This document shows, piece after piece, positions 1-11,213 of a stretch of 64,000 bases of DNA (positions are counted from its first letter, which is position 1; each line of letters opens with the position of its first letter). Below the pieces are notes generated by a model. The model searched no databases, was not told the DNA's origin, and was given only the letters and a program-made list of their open reading frames with translations. The translations under genes and the position numbers were made by a program. Origin of the DNA: Cervus elaphus (lineage: Eukaryota > Chordata > Mammalia > Artiodactyla > Cervidae); the NCBI RefSeq assembly GCF_910594005.1, contig NW_025316728.1, positions 330,765 through 394,764 of the forward strand. Direction: 5' to 3'.

Positions 1-33
1 AATGGTCTTTCTTTTTTTTTTTTTTTTTTTTTT

Positions 34-61
34 GCTCCTCGCATTTTTCACACCTTTTCAT
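34..61 (+). repeat. Exemplar of the canonical 28-bp H unit
   Basis: This copy has the commonest H sequence. It begins GCTCCTCGCA, has five T, then TCACACC, and ends TTTTCAT. Base counts are 12 T, 10 C, 4 A and 2 G. It carries one CpG at unit positions 7-8, the octamer TCACACCT at positions 15-22, and CATG across the junction with the next unit. Common variants change positions 5-9 (CGTCGC, TTGC, CACA, CGAA, CAAA) or the region around positions 19-24 (CAACTTTT, CCTCTT, CCGTTT). Confidence 0.97.
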
Positions 62-368
62 GCTCCTGGTCTTTTTTTTTTTTTTTTTTCTTCCTCGCAT
101 TTTTCACACCTCTTCATGCTCTTCGCATTTTTCACAACTTTTCATGCTCGTCGCATTTTTCACACCTTTTCATGCTCCTGGTCTTTTTTTTTTTTTTTTT
201 TGCTCCTCGAATTTTTCACACCTTTTCATGCTCCTCGCATTTTTCACACCTCTTCATGCTCCTCACATTTTTCACAACTTTTCATGCTCCTCGCATTTTT
301 CACACCTTTTCATGCTCCTTGCATTTTTCACACCTTTTCATGCTCCTGGTCTTTCTTTTTTTTTTTTT

Positions 369-1157
369 GCTCCTCGCATTTTTCACACCTTTTCATGCTC
401 CTGGTCTTTTTTTTTTTTTTTGCTCCTCGCATTTTTCACACCTCTTCATGCTCCTCGCATTTTTCACAACTTTTCATGCTCGTCGCATTTTTCACACCTT
501 TTCATGCTCCTGGTCTTTTTTTTTTTTTTTTTGCTCCTCGCATTTTTCACACCTTTTCATGCTCCTTGTCTTTTTTTTTTTTTTTTTTGCTCCTCGAATT
601 TTTCACACCTTTTCATGCTCTTCGCATTTTTCACACCTCTTCATGCTCCTCACATTTTTCACAACTTTTCATGCTCCTCCCATTTTTCACACCTTTTCAT
701 GCTCCCTGCATTTTTCACACCTTTTCATGCTCCTGGTCTTTCTTTTTTTTTTTTTGCTCCTCGCATTTTTCACACCTTTTCATGCTCCTGGTCTTTTTTT
801 TTTTTTTTTTTTTGCTCCTCGCATTTATCACACCTTTTCATGCTCCTGGTTTTTTTTTTTTTTTGCTCCTCAAATTTTTCACACCGTTTCATGCTCCTCG
901 CATTTTTCACAACTTTTCATGCTCGTCGCATTTTTCACACCTTTTCATGCTCCTGGTCTTTTTTTTTTTTTTTTTGCTCCTCGCATTTTTCACACCTTTT
1001 CATGCTAATGGTCTTTCTTTTTTTTTTTTTTGCTCCTCGCATTTTTCACACCTTTTCAGGCTCCTGGTCTTTCTTTTTTTTTTTTTTTTTCTCCTCGCAT
1101 TTTTCACACCTTTTCATGCTCCTGGTCTTTCTTTCTTTCTTTTTTTTTTTTTTTTTT
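369..1157 (+). repeat. 0.82-kb tandem duplication, copy 1
   Basis: Rare variants shared with the next segment at an offset of about 820-826 bp define this copy: CCTTGTC (about 563), CTCTTCGC (about 618), CCCTGC (704), an H unit with ATTTATC (about 825), CTAATGG (about 1005) and CAGG (1057). It is slightly shorter than copy 2 because it lacks one CGAA H unit. The boundaries are approximate. Confidence 0.8.
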
Positions 1158-1984
1158 GCTCCTCGCATTTTTCACACCTTTTCATGCTCCTGGTTTTTTT
1201 TTTTTTTTTTTTTGCTCCTCGAATTTTTCACACCTTTTCATGCTCCTCGCATTTTTCACACCTCTTCATGCTCCTCGCATTTTTCACAACTTTTCATGCT
1301 CGTCGCATTTTTCACACCTTTTCATGCTCCTGGTCTTTTTTTTTTTTTTTTTTGCTCCTCGCATTTTTCACACCTTTTCATGCTCCTTGTCTTTTTTTTT
1401 TTTTTTTTTGCTCCTCGAATTTTTCACACCTTTTCATGCTCTTCGCATTTTTCACACCTCTTCATGCTCCTCACATTTTTCACAACTTTTCATGCTCCTC
1501 CCATTTTTCACACCTTTTCATGCTCCCTGCATTTTTCACACCTTTTCATGCTCCTGGTCTTTCTTTTTTTTTTTTTGCTCCTCGCATTTTTCACACCTTT
1601 TCATGCTCCTGGTCTTTTTTTTTTTTTTTTTTTTTTTTTGCTCCTCGCATTTATCACACCTTTTCATGCTCCTGGTTTTTTTTTTTTTTTGCTCCTCAAA
1701 TTTTTCACACCGTTTCATGCTCCTCGCATTTTTCACAATTTTTCATGCTCGTCGCATTTTTCACACCTTTTCATGCTCCTGGTCTTTTTTTTTTTTTTTT
1801 TGCTCCTCGCATTTTTCACACCTTTTCATGCTAATGGTCTTTCTTTTTTTTTTTTTTGCTCCTCGCATTTTTCACACCTTTTCAGGCTCCTGGTCTTTCT
1901 TTTTTTTTTTTTTTTTCTCCTCGCATTTTTCACACCTTTTCATGCTCCTGGTCTTTCTTTCTTTCTTTTTTTTTTTTTTTTTTT
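1158..1984 (+). repeat. 0.82-kb tandem duplication, copy 2
   Basis: It repeats the markers of copy 1 (CCTTGTC about 1384, CTCTTCGC about 1439, CCCTGC 1525, CTAATGG about 1831, CAGG 1883). Differences are whole-unit indels and T-run lengths, plus a CAATTTTTC variant near 1735. Confidence 0.8.
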
Positions 1985-2241
1985 GCTCCTCGCATTTTTC
2001 ACACCTTTTCATGCTCCTGGTCTTTTTTTTTTTTTTTTTTGCTCCTCGAATTTTTCACACCTTTTCATGCTCCTCGCATTTTTCACACCTCTTCATGCTC
2101 CTCACATTTTTCACAACTTTTCATGCTCCTCGCATTTTTCACACCTTTTCATGCTCCTTGCATTTTTCACACCTTTTCATGCTCCTGGTCTTTCTTTTTT
2201 TTTTTTTGCTCCTCGCATTTTTCACACCTTTTCATGCTCCT

Positions 2242-3541
2242 GGTCTATCTTTTTTTTTTTTGCTCCTCGCATTTTTCACACCTTTTCATGTTCCTGGTCT
2301 TTTTTTTTTTTTTTTTCCTCGCATTTTTCACACCTTTTCATGCTCCTGGTCTTTTTTTTTTTTTTTCTCCTCGCATTTTTCACACCTTTTCATGCTCCTG
2401 GTCTTTTTTTTTTTTTTTTTTTTGCTCCTCGAATTTTTCACACCTTTTCATGCTCCTGGTCTTTCTTTCTTTCTATTTTTTTTTTTTTTGCTCCTCGCAT
2501 TTTTCACACCTTTTCATGTTCCTGGTCTTTTTTTTTTTTTTTTTTTTGCTCCTCGCATTTTTCACACCTTTTCATGTTCCTGGTTTTTTTTTTTTTTTTG
2601 CTCCTCAAATTTTTCACACCCTTTCATCCTCCTCGCATTTTTCACACCTCTTCATGCTCCTCGCATTTTTCACAACTTTTCATGCTCATCGCATTTTTCA
2701 CAACTTTTCATGCTCGTCGCATTTTTCACACCTTTTCATGCTCCTGGTCTTTCTTTTTTTTTTTTGCTCCTCGCATTTTTCACACCTTTTCATGCTCCTT
2801 GCATTTTTCAAAACTTTTCATGCTCCTGGCATTTTTCACACCTTTTCATGCTCCTTGCATTTTTCACACCTTTTCATGCTCCTGGTCTTTCTTTTTTTTT
2901 TTTTTTTTTTTGCTCCTCGCATTTTTCACACCTTTTCATGCTCCTCGCATTTTTCACACCTCTTCATGCTCCTCGCATTTTTCACAACTTTTCATGCTCG
3001 TCGCATTTTTTACACCTTTTCATGCTCCTGGTCTTTCTTTTTTTTTTTTTGCTCCTCGCATTTTTCAACCTTTTCATGTTCCTGGTCTTTTTTTTTTTTT
3101 TTTTTTTCTTTTGCTCCTCGCATTTTTCACACCTTTTCATGCTCCTGGTCTTTCTTTTTTTTTTTTTTGCTCCCCACATTTTTCACACCTTTTCATGATC
3201 CTGGTCTTTCTTTTTTTTTTTTTGCTCCTCGCATTTTTCACACCTTTTCATGCTCCTGGTCTCTTTTTTTTTTTTGCTCCTCGCATTTTTCACACCTTTT
3301 CATGCTCCTCGCATTTTTCACACCTTTTCATGCTCGTCGCATTTTTCACACCTTTTCATGCTCCTTGCATTTTTCACACCTTTTCATGCTCCTCGTCTCT
3401 TTTTTTTTTTTTTTTTTTTGCTCCTCGCATTTTTCACACCTTTTCATGCTCCTGGTCTTTTTTTTTTTTTTTTTTTGCTCCTCGCATTTTTCACAACTCT
3501 TCATGCTCCTCGCATTTTTCACAAATCTTCATGCTCGTCGC
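2242..3541 (+). repeat. Alpha HOR, copy 1
   Basis: It runs from GGTCTATC (2242) to CACAAATC (3530). In order it holds two or more GTTCCTGG T units, the CTAT T unit (2452), CATCCTCC (2625), a CATCGC H unit, an H unit with TTTTTTACACC (about 3004), a shortened H unit reading TCAACC (about 3066), a T unit ending TTTCTTTT (about 3107), GCTCCCCAC (about 3169), two GGTCTC T units, CACAACTC and CACAAATC. Where other alpha copies have GCTGCTCGC, this one reads GCTCCTGGCAT (about 2820), and the preceding H unit reads CAAAACTTTT. Confidence 0.88.
2452..2489 (+). repeat. Alpha-marker T unit (TTTC steps then CTAT)
   Basis: This 38-bp T unit begins GCTCCTGGTC, has TTTC steps and then CTAT before the T run. 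Further copies lie near 10,202, 16,020, 17,950, 23,259, 28,420, 33,691 and 40,549. It marks the alpha family and the alpha/beta chimeras, and is absent from regular beta units. Confidence 0.92.
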
Positions 3542-4237
3542 ATTTTTCACACCTTTTCATGCTCCTGGTCTTTCTTTTTTTTTTTTTGCTCCTCGCATTT
3601 TTCACACCTTTTCATGCTCCTTGTCTTTTTTTTTTTTTTTTTTTGCTCCTCGAATTTTTCACATCTTTTCATGCTCCTCGCATTTTTCACACCTCTTCAT
3701 GCTCCTCACATTTTTCACAACTTTTCATGCTCCTCGCATTTTTCACACCTTTTCTTGCTCCTTGCATTTTTCACACCTTTTCATGCTCCTGGTCTTTCTT
3801 TTTTTTTTTTGCTCCTCACATTTTTCACACCTTTTCATGCTCCTGGTCTTTTTTTTTTTTTTTTTTTTTTTGCTCCTCGCATTTTTCACCCCTTTTCATG
3901 CTCCTGGTTTTTTTTTTTTTTTGCTCCTCAAATTTTTCACACCGTTTCATGCTCCTCGCATTTTTCACAACTTTTCATGCTCGTCGCATTTTTCACACCT
4001 TTTCATGCTCCTGGTCTTTCTTTTTTTTTTTTTGCTCCTCGCATTTTTCAAACCTTTTCATGTTCCTGGTCTTTCTTTTTTTTTTTTTTTTTTTTGCTCC
4101 TCGCATTTTTCACACCTTTTCATGCTAATGGTCTTTCTTTTCTTTTTTTTGCTCCTCGCATTTTTCACACCTTTTCAGGCTCCTGGTCTTTCTTTTTTTT
4201 TTTTTTTTTTCTCCTCGCATTTTTCACAGCTTTTCAT

Positions 4238-4277
4238 GCTCCTGATCTTTCTTTCTTTCTTGTTTTTTTTTTTTTTT
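4238..4277 (+). repeat. Beta-marker T unit (GATC, TTTC steps, CTTG)
   Basis: This 40-bp T unit begins GCTCCTGATC, has several TTTC steps ending CTTG, and then a T run. It follows the TCACAGC H unit and precedes an H unit reading GCTTCTCGC (GCTCCTCGC in a few copies). It is the signature of the beta HOR, with 21 copies in the window. In the copy near 56,274-56,308 the G is lost, leaving a plain T run. Confidence 0.95.
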
Positions 4278-4332
4278 GCTTCTCGCATTTTTCACACCTT
4301 TTCATGCTCCTGGTCTTTTTTTTTTTTTTTTT

Positions 4333-4472
4333 GCTCCTCGAATTTTTCACACCTTTTCATGCTCCTCGCATTTTTCACACCTCTTCATGCTCCTCACATT
4401 TTTCACAACTTTTCATGCTCCTCGCATTTTTCACACCTTTTCATGCTCCTTGCATTTTTCACACCTTTTCAT
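4333..4472 (+). repeat. Exemplar of the five-H module (140 bp)
   Basis: Five H units stand in a row with no T unit between them, in the order CGAA/CCTTTT, CGCA/CCTCTT, CACA/CAACTTTT, CGCA/CCTTTT and TTGC/CCTTTT. The length is exactly 5 x 28 bp, and a T unit follows. The same ordered block recurs dozens of times, for example at about 5523, 7455, 9782, 18299 and 38881. It is therefore copied as a module and not assembled from independently mutating monomers. Confidence 0.95.
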
Positions 4473-4499
4473 GCTCCTGGTCTTTCTTTTTTTTTTTTT
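4473..4499 (+). repeat. Exemplar of the common T unit (27 bp)
   Basis: It begins GCTCCTGGTCTTTC and continues as an unbroken T run to the next H unit. Two standard forms alternate at fixed places in the higher-order repeats: GGTCTTTC plus T run, and GGTC plus an uninterrupted T run. T-run length varies from copy to copy and explains most of the few-base length differences between otherwise matching repeats. The GCTCCT start shared with the H unit suggests that the T unit arose from an H unit by T-tract expansion; this is an inference. Confidence 0.95.
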
Positions 4500-4724
4500 G
4501 CTCCTCGAATTTTTCACACCTTTTCATGCTCCTCGCATTTTTCACATCTCTTCATGCTCCTTGCATTTTTCACAACTTTTCATGCTCGTCGCATTTTTCA
4601 CACCTTTTCATGCTCCTGGTCTTTCTTTTTTTTTTTTTTTTGCTCCCCACATTTTTCACACCTTTTCATGATCCTGGTCTTTCTTTTTTTTTTTTTGCTC
4701 CTCGCATTTTTCACACCTTTTCAT

Positions 4725-4748
4725 GCTCCTGGTCTTTTTTTTTCTTTT
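4725..4748 (+). repeat. Short interrupted T unit (24 bp)
   Basis: This T unit begins GCTCCTGGTC; its T run is broken by one C and ends TTTTCTTTT-like. It is the shortest T-unit form seen. It always precedes a CGAA H unit, which is followed by the T unit with TTTC steps. It therefore tags a fixed position in the beta HOR (also near 6951, 19,303, 21,317, 30,086, 32,007, 37,891, 39,967 and 61,597). Confidence 0.9.
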
Positions 4749-4987
4749 GCTCCTCGAATTTTTCACACCTTTTCATGCTCCTGGTCTTTCTTTCTTTCTT
4801 TTTTTTTTTTTTTTCTCCTCGCATTTTTCACACCTTTTCATGCTCCTGGTCTTTCTTTTTTTTTTTTGCTCCTCGAATTTTTCACACCTTTTCATGCTAA
4901 TGGTCTTTCTTTTTTTTTTTTTTTTTTTTGCTCCTCGCATTTTTCACACCTTTTCATGCTCCTGGTCTTTTTTTTTTTTTTTTTTTT

Positions 4988-5071
4988 GCTCCTCGCATTT
5001 TTCACACCTCTTCATGCTCCTCGCATTTTTCACAACTTTTCATGCTCGTCGCATTTTTCACACCTTTTCTT
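4988..5071 (+). repeat. Exemplar of the three-H module with CGTCGC (84 bp)
   Basis: Three H units occur in the order CGCA/CCTCTT, CGCA/CAACTTTT and CGTCGCA/CCTTTT, exactly 3 x 28 bp, and are followed by a T unit. The third unit carries two CpGs because C5 became G. This copy also has a private A-to-T change near its end (TTTTCTT where TTTTCAT is expected). The module recurs throughout both HOR families. Confidence 0.93.
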
Positions 5072-6228
5072 GCTCCTGGTCTTTCTTTTTTTTTTTTTGC
5101 CCCTCGCATTTTTCACACCTTTTCATGCTCCTGGTCTTTCTTTTTTTTTTTTGCTCCTCGAATTTTTCACACCTTTTCATGCTAATGGTGTTTCTTTTTT
5201 TTTTTTTTTTTTTTTGCTCCTCGCATTTTTCACACCTTTTCATGCTCCTGGTCTTTTTTTTTTTTTTTTTTTGCTCCTCGCATTTTTCACACCTCTTCAT
5301 GCTCCTCGCTTTTTTCACAACTTTTCATGCTCGTCGCATTTTTCACACCTTTTCATGCTCCTGGTCTTTTTTTTTTTTTTTTTGCTCCTCGAATTTTTCA
5401 CACCTTTTCATGCTCCTCGCCTTTTTCACACCTTTTCATGCTCCTGGTCTTTCTTTTTTTTTTTTTGCTCCTCGCATTTTTCACACCTTTTCATGCTCCT
5501 GGTCTTTTTTTTTTTTTTTTTGCTCCTCGAATTTTTCACACCTTTTCATGCTCCTCGCATTTTTCACACCTCTTCATGCTCCTCACATTTTTCACAACTT
5601 TTCATGCTCCTCGCATTTTTCACACCTTTTCATGCTCCTTGCATTTTTCACACCTTTTCATGCTCCTGGTCTTTCTTTTTTTTTTTTTGCTCCTCGCATT
5701 TTTCACACCTTTTCATGCTCCTAGTCTATCTTTTTTTTTTTTTGCTCCTCGCATTTTTCACACCTTTTCATGTTCCTGGTCTTTTTTTTTTTTTTTTTCC
5801 TCGCATTTTTCACACCTTTTCATGCTCCTCGCATTTTTCACACCTTTTCATGCTCCTGGTCTTTCTTTCTTTCTTTTTTTTTTTTTTTTTGCTCCTCGCA
5901 TTTTTCACACCTTTTCATGCTCCTGGTCTTTTTTTTTTTTTTTTTTGCTCCTCGAATTTTTCACACCTTTTCATGCTCCTCGCATTTTTCACACCTCTTC
6001 ATGCTCCTCACATTTTTCACAACTTTTCATGCTCCTCGCATTTTTCACACCTTTTCATGCTCCTTGCATTTTTCACACCTTTTCATGCTCCTGGTCTTTC
6101 TTTTTTTTTTTTTGCTCCTCACATTTTTCACACCTTTTCATGCTCCTGGTCTTTTTTTTTTTTTTTTTTTTTTTTTGCTCCTCGCATTTTTCACACCTTT
6201 TCATGCTCCTGGTTTTTTTTTTTTTTTT

Positions 6229-6312
6229 GCTCCTCAAATTTTTCACACCGTTTCATGCTCCTCGCATTTTTCACAACTTTTCATGCTCGTCGCATTTTTC
6301 ACACCTTTTCAT
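6229..6312 (+). repeat. Exemplar of the CAAA three-H module (84 bp)
   Basis: The order is CAAA/CCGTTT, CGCA/CAACTTTT and CGTCGCA/CCTTTT. It almost always follows a T unit reading GGTTTT, with the C of GGTC lost. In alpha repeats the first unit instead reads CCCTTTCATCC, and the module is extended to five or more H units. The linked T-unit variant and CAAA unit make a reliable two-part marker. Confidence 0.93.
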
Positions 6313-6529
6313 GCTCCTGGTCTTTCTTTTTTTTTTTTTGCTCCTCGCATTTTTCAAACCTTTTCATGTTCCTGGTCTTTTTTTTTTTTTTTTTTTTTTT
6401 GCTCCTCGCATTTTTCACACCTTTTCATGCTAATGGTCTTTCTTTTTTTTTTTTTGCTCCTCGCATTTTTCACACCTTTTCAGGCTCCTGGTCTTTCTTT
6501 TTTTTTTTTTTTTTTCTCCTCGCATTTTT

Positions 6530-8218
6530 CACAGCTTTTCATGCTCCTGATCTTTCTTTCTTTCTTGTTTTTTTTTTTTTTTTGCTTCTCGCATTTTTCA
6601 CACCTTTTCATGCTCCTGGTCTTTTTTTTTTTTTTTTTGCTCCTCGAATTTTTCACACCTTTTCATGCTCCTCGCATTTTTCACACCTCTTCATGCTCCT
6701 CACATTTTTCACAACTTTTCATGCTCCTCGCATTTTTCACACCTTTTCATGCTCCTCGCATTTTTCACATCTCTTCATGCTCCTTGCATTTTTCACAACT
6801 TTTCATGCTCGTCGCATTTTTCACACCTTTTCATGCTCCTGGTCTTTCTTTTTTTTTTTTTTTTGCTCCCCACATTTTTCACACCTTTTCATGATCCTGG
6901 TCTTTCTTTTTTTTTTTTTGCTCCTCGCATTTTTCACACCTTTTCATGCTCCTGGTCTTTTTTTTTCTTTTGCTCCTCGAATTTTTCACACCTTTTCATG
7001 CTCCTGGTCTTTCTTTCTTTCTTTTTTTTTTTTTTTCTCCTCGCATTTTTCACACCTTTTCATGCTCCTGGTCTTTCTTTTTTTTTTTTGCTCCTCGAAT
7101 TTTTCACACCTTTTCATGCTAATGGTCTTTCTTTTTTTTTTTTTTTTTTTTGCTCCTCGCATTTTTCACACCTCTTCATGCTCCTCGCATTTTTCACAAC
7201 TTTTCATGCTCGTCGCATTTTTCACACCTTTTCATGCTCCTGGTCTTTCTTTTTTTTTTTTTGCCCCTCGCATTTTTCACACCTTTTCATGCTCCTGGTC
7301 TTTTTTTTTTTTTTTTGCTCCTCGAATTTTTCACACCTTTTCATGCTCCTCGCCTTTTTCACACCTTTTCATGCTCCTGGTCTTTCTTTTTTTTTTTTTT
7401 GCTCCTCGCATTTTTCACACCTTTTCATGCTCCTGGTCTTTTTTTTTTTTTTTTTGCTCCTCGAATTTTTCACACCTTTTCATGCTCCTCGCATTTTTCA
7501 CACCTCTTCATGCTCCTCACATTTTTCACAACTTTTCATGCTCCTCGCATTTTTCACACCTTTTCATGCTCCTTGCATTTTTCACACCTTTTCATGCTCC
7601 TGGTCTTTCTTTTTTTTTTTTTGCTCCTCGCATTTTTCACACCTTTTCATGCTCCTAGTCTATCTTTTTTTTTTTTTGCTCCTCGCATTTTTCACACCTT
7701 TTCATGTTCCTGGTCTTTTTTTTTTTTTTTTTTTCCTCGCATTTTTCACACCTTTTCATGCTCCTCGCATTTTTCACACCTTTTCATGCTCCTGGTCTTT
7801 CTTTCTTTCTTTTTTTTTTTTTTTTTGCTCCTCGCATTTTTCACACCTTTTCATGCTCCTGGTCTTTTTTTTTTTTTTTTTTGCTCCTCGAATTTTTCAC
7901 ACCTTTTCATGCTCCTCGCATTTTTCACACCTCTTCATGCTCCTCACATTTTTCACAACTTTTCATGCTCCTCGCATTTTTCACACCTTTTCATGCTCCT
8001 TGCATTTTTCACACCTTTTCATGCTCCTGGTCTTTCTTTTTTTTTTTTTGCTCCTCACATTTTTCACACCTTTTCATGCTCCTGGTCTTTTTTTTTTTTT
8101 TTTTTTTTTTTGCTCCTCGCATTTTTCACACCTTTTCATGCTCCTGGTTTTTTTTTTTTTTTGCTCCTCAAATTTTTCACACCGTTTCATGCTCCTCGCA
8201 TTTTTCACACCTTTTCAT
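6530..8218 (+). repeat. Beta HOR, truncated on its right
   Basis: The left part is a regular beta unit (GATC T unit after the marker, GATCC about 6894, GCCCC about 7263, AGTCTATC about 7656). Near 8163-8218 the CAAA/CCGTTT unit is followed by a plain CGCA unit and then directly by CTAATGG, skipping the expected CAAC and CGTCGC units. This is a unit-register junction, after which the order is scrambled. Confidence 0.82.
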
Positions 8219-8621
8219 GCTAATGGTCTTTCTTTTTTTTTTTTTGCTCCTCGCATTTTTCACACCTTTTCATGCTCCTCGCATTTTTCACACCTTTTCA
8301 TGCTCCTGGTCTTTCTTTTTTTTTTTTTGCTCCTCGCATTTTTCAAACCTTTTCATGTTCCTGGTCTTTTTTTTTTTTTTTTTTTTTTTTGCTCCTCGCA
8401 TTTTTCACACCTTTTCATGCTCCTGGTCTTTCTTTTTTTTTTTTGCTCCTCGAATTTTTCACACCTTTTCATGCTAATGGTCTTTCTTTTTTTTTTTTTT
8501 TTTTTTTGCTCCTCGCATTTTTCACACCTTTTCATGCTCCTGGTCTTTTTTTTTTTTTTTTTTTTGCTCCTCTCATTTTTCTCCCCTCTTCATGCTCCTC
8601 GCTTTTTTCACAACTTTTCTT
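8219..8621 (+). repeat. Scrambled junction with two degenerate H units
   Basis: Two CTAATGG T units lie only about 255 bp apart (8219 and 8474). The H unit at 8566-8593 reads CTCTCAT then CTCCCC, and the next, 8594-8621, reads CGCTTTTTT and ends TTTTCTT. These are the most altered H units in the left half. The patch joins a truncated beta unit to the following alpha-related region. Confidence 0.75.
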
Positions 8622-10233
8622 GCTCGTCGCATTTTTCACACCTTTTCATGCTCCTGGTCTTTTTTTTTTTTTTTTTGCTCCTCGAATTTTTCACACCTTT
8701 TCATGCTCCTCGCCTTTTTCACACCTTTTCATGCTCCTGGTCTTTCTTTTTTTTTTTTTGCTCCTCGCATTTTTCACACCTTTTCATGCTCCTGGTCTTT
8801 TTTTTTTTTTTTTTGCTCCTCGAATTTTTCACACCTTTTCATGCTCCTCGCATTTTTCACACCTCTTCATGCTCCTTACATTTTTCACAACTTTTCATGC
8901 TCCTCGCATTTTTCACACCTTTTCATGCTCCTTGCATTTTTCACACCTTTTCATGCTCCTGGTCTTTTTTTTTTTTTTTTTGCTCCTCGCATTTTTCACA
9001 CCTTTTCATGCTCCTGGTCTTTTTTTTTTTTTTTTTTTTTTGCTCCTCGCATTTTTCACACCTCTTCATGCTCCTCGCATTTTTCACAACTTTTCATGCT
9101 CGTCGCATTTTTCACACCTTTTCATGCTCCTGGTCTTTTTTTTTTTTTTTTTTGCTCCTCGAATTTTTCACACCTTTTCATGCTCTTCGCATTTTTCACA
9201 CCTCTTCATGCTCCTCACATTTTTCACAACTTTTCATGCTCCTCCCATTTTTCACACCTTTTCATGCTCCCTGCATTTTTCACACCTTTTCATGCTCCTG
9301 GTCTTTCTTTTTTTTTTTTTGCTCCTCGCATTTTTCACACCTTTTCATGCTCCTGGTCTTTTTTTTTTTTTTTTTTTTTTTTTGCTCCTCGCATTTATCA
9401 CACCTTTTCATGCTCCTGGTTTTTTTTTTTTTTTGCTCCTCAAATTTTTCACACCGTTTCATGCTCCTCGCATTTTTCACAACTTTTCATGCTCGTCGCA
9501 TTTTTCACACCTTTTCTTGCTCCTGGTCTTTTTTTTTTTTTTTTTGCTCCTCGCATTTTTCACACCTTTTCATGCTAATGGTCTTTCTTTTTTTTTTTTT
9601 TGCTCCTCGCATTTTTCACACCTTTTCAGGCTCCTGGTCTTTCTTTTTTTTTTTTTTTTTCTCCTCGCATTTTTCACACCTTTTCATGCTCCTGGTCTTT
9701 CTTTCTTTCTTTTTTTTTTTTTTTTTGCTCCTCGCATTTTTCACACCTTTTCATGCTCCTGGTCTTTTTTTTTTTTTTTTTTGCTCCTCGAATTTTTCAC
9801 ACCTTTTCATGCTCCTCGCATTTTTCACACCTCTTCATGCTCCTCACATTTTTCACAACTTTTCATGCTCCTCGCATTTTTCACACCTTTTCATGCTCCT
9901 TGCATTTTTCACACCTTTTCATGCTCCTGGTCTTTCTTTTTTTTTTTTTGCTCCTCGCATTTTTCACACCTTTTCATGCTCCTGGTCTATCTTTTTTTTT
10001 TTTTGCTCCTCGCATTTTTCACACCTTTTCATGTTCCTGGTCTTTTTTTTTTTTTTTTTTCCTCGCATTTTTCACACCTTTTCATGCTCCTGGTCTTTTT
10101 TTTTTTTTTTCTCCTCGCATTTTTCACACCTTTTCATGCTCCTGGTCTTTTTTTTTTTTTTTTTTTTTGCTCCTCGAATTTTTCACACCTTTTCATGCTC
10201 CTGGTCTTTCTTTCTTTCTATTTTTTTTTTTTT
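8622..10233 (+). repeat. Mixed modules leading into alpha copy 2
   Basis: It opens with the CGTCGC unit at 8622 and holds beta-like middle modules (CGAA/CGCC, five-H module with TTACAT), then CTCTTCGC (about 9184), CCCTGC (about 9270) and ATTTATC (about 9393). These are followed by CTAATGG, CAGG and TTTC-step T units, and GGTCTATC at 9984. The order from about 9,160 on matches the 0.82-kb duplicated unit at the left edge, so that unit is the normal upstream flank of alpha. Confidence 0.8.
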
Positions 10234-11213
10234 GCTCCTCGCATTTTTCACACCTTTTCATGTTCCTGGTCTTTTTTTTTTTTTTTTTTTTGCTCCTCGC
10301 ATTTTTCACACCTTTTCATGTTCCTGGTTTTTTTTTTTTTTTTGCTCCTCAAATTTTTCACACCCTTTCATCCTCCTCGCATTTTTCACACCTCTTCATG
10401 CTCCTCGCATTTTTCACAACTTTTCATGCTCATCGCATTTTTCACAACTTTTCATGCTCGTCGCATTTTTCACACCTTTTCATGCTCCTGGTCTTTCTTT
10501 TTTTTTTTTGCTCCTCGCATTTTTCACACCTTTTCATGCTCCTTGCATTTTTCACAACTTTTCATGCTGCTCGCATTTTTCACACCTTTTCATGCTCCTT
10601 GCATTTTTCACACCTTTTCATGCTCCTGGTCTTTCTTTTTTTTTTTTTTTTTTTTGCTCCTCGCATTTTTCACACCTTTTCATGCTCCTCGCATTTTTCA
10701 CACCTCTTCATGCTCCTCGCATTTTTCACAACTTTTCATGCTCGTCGCATTTTTTACACCTTTTCATGCTCCTGGTCTTTCTTTTTTTTTTTTTGCTCCT
10801 CGCATTTTTCAACCTTTTCATGCTCCTGGTCTTTCTTTTTTTTTTTTTTGCTCCCCACATTTTTCACACCTTTTCATGATCCTGGTCTTTCTTTTTTTTT
10901 TTTTGCTCCTCGCATTTTTCACACCTTTTCATGCTCCTGGTCTCTTTTTTTTTTTTGCTCCTCGCATTTTTCACACCTTTTCATGCTCCTCGCATTTTTC
11001 ACAACTTTTCATGCTCGTCGCATTTTTCACACCTTTTCATGCTCCTTGCATTTTTCACACCTTTTCATGCTCCTGGTCTCTTTTTTTTTTTTTTTTTTTT
11101 TTGCTCCTCGCATTTTTCACACCTTTTCATGCTCCTGGTCTTTTTTTTTTTTTTTTTTGCTCCTCGCATTTTTCACAACTCTTCATGCTCCTCGCATTTT
11201 TCACAAATCTTCA
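9984..11213 (+). repeat. Alpha HOR, copy 2
   Basis: It runs from GGTCTATC to CACAAATC (11202), with CATCCTCC at 10369 and GCTGCTCGC near 10,566. Unlike copy 1 it lacks the GTTCC/TTTCTTTT T unit after the TCAACC unit, a whole-unit difference of about 60 bp. Its right part lies inside the 2.53-kb duplication. Confidence 0.88.

Larger units (their letters stand above)
1..4224 (+). repeat. Left segment before the first beta marker
   Basis: The window opens inside a CTAATGG T unit. The segment holds the 0.82-kb duplication, then alpha copy 1, then a tail of CACA, GGTTTT, CAAA/CCGTTT, CAAACC/GTTCC and CTAATGG units that leads into the CAGG and TCACAGC units. This tail is shared with the beta family, so alpha and beta units end alike. 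Confidence 0.9.
4225..6529 (+). repeat. Beta HOR, 2,305 bp, with internal 288-bp duplication
   Basis: It is bounded by TCACAGC at 4225 and 6530. It is about 225 bp longer than the 2,081-bp form. The block from the CTAATGG T unit near 4896 to CTAATGGTG at 5184 (288 bp) is repeated: each CTAATGG is followed by a long T run, CGCA, a T unit and the CGTCGC three-H module. AGTCTATC lies near 5722. Confidence 0.85.

Noticed and set aside
4238..4277. Poly-T stretches as transcription terminators or retroposon tails
   Set aside because: T tracts are an integral repeat unit with a constant GCTCCTGGTC head. There are no hairpins in front of them, no target-site duplications and no adjoining element body.
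4787..4815. Independent TTTC microsatellites
   Set aside because: The TTTC steps occur at fixed HOR positions inside T units and are copied with them, so they are sub-variants of the T unit and not separate loci.
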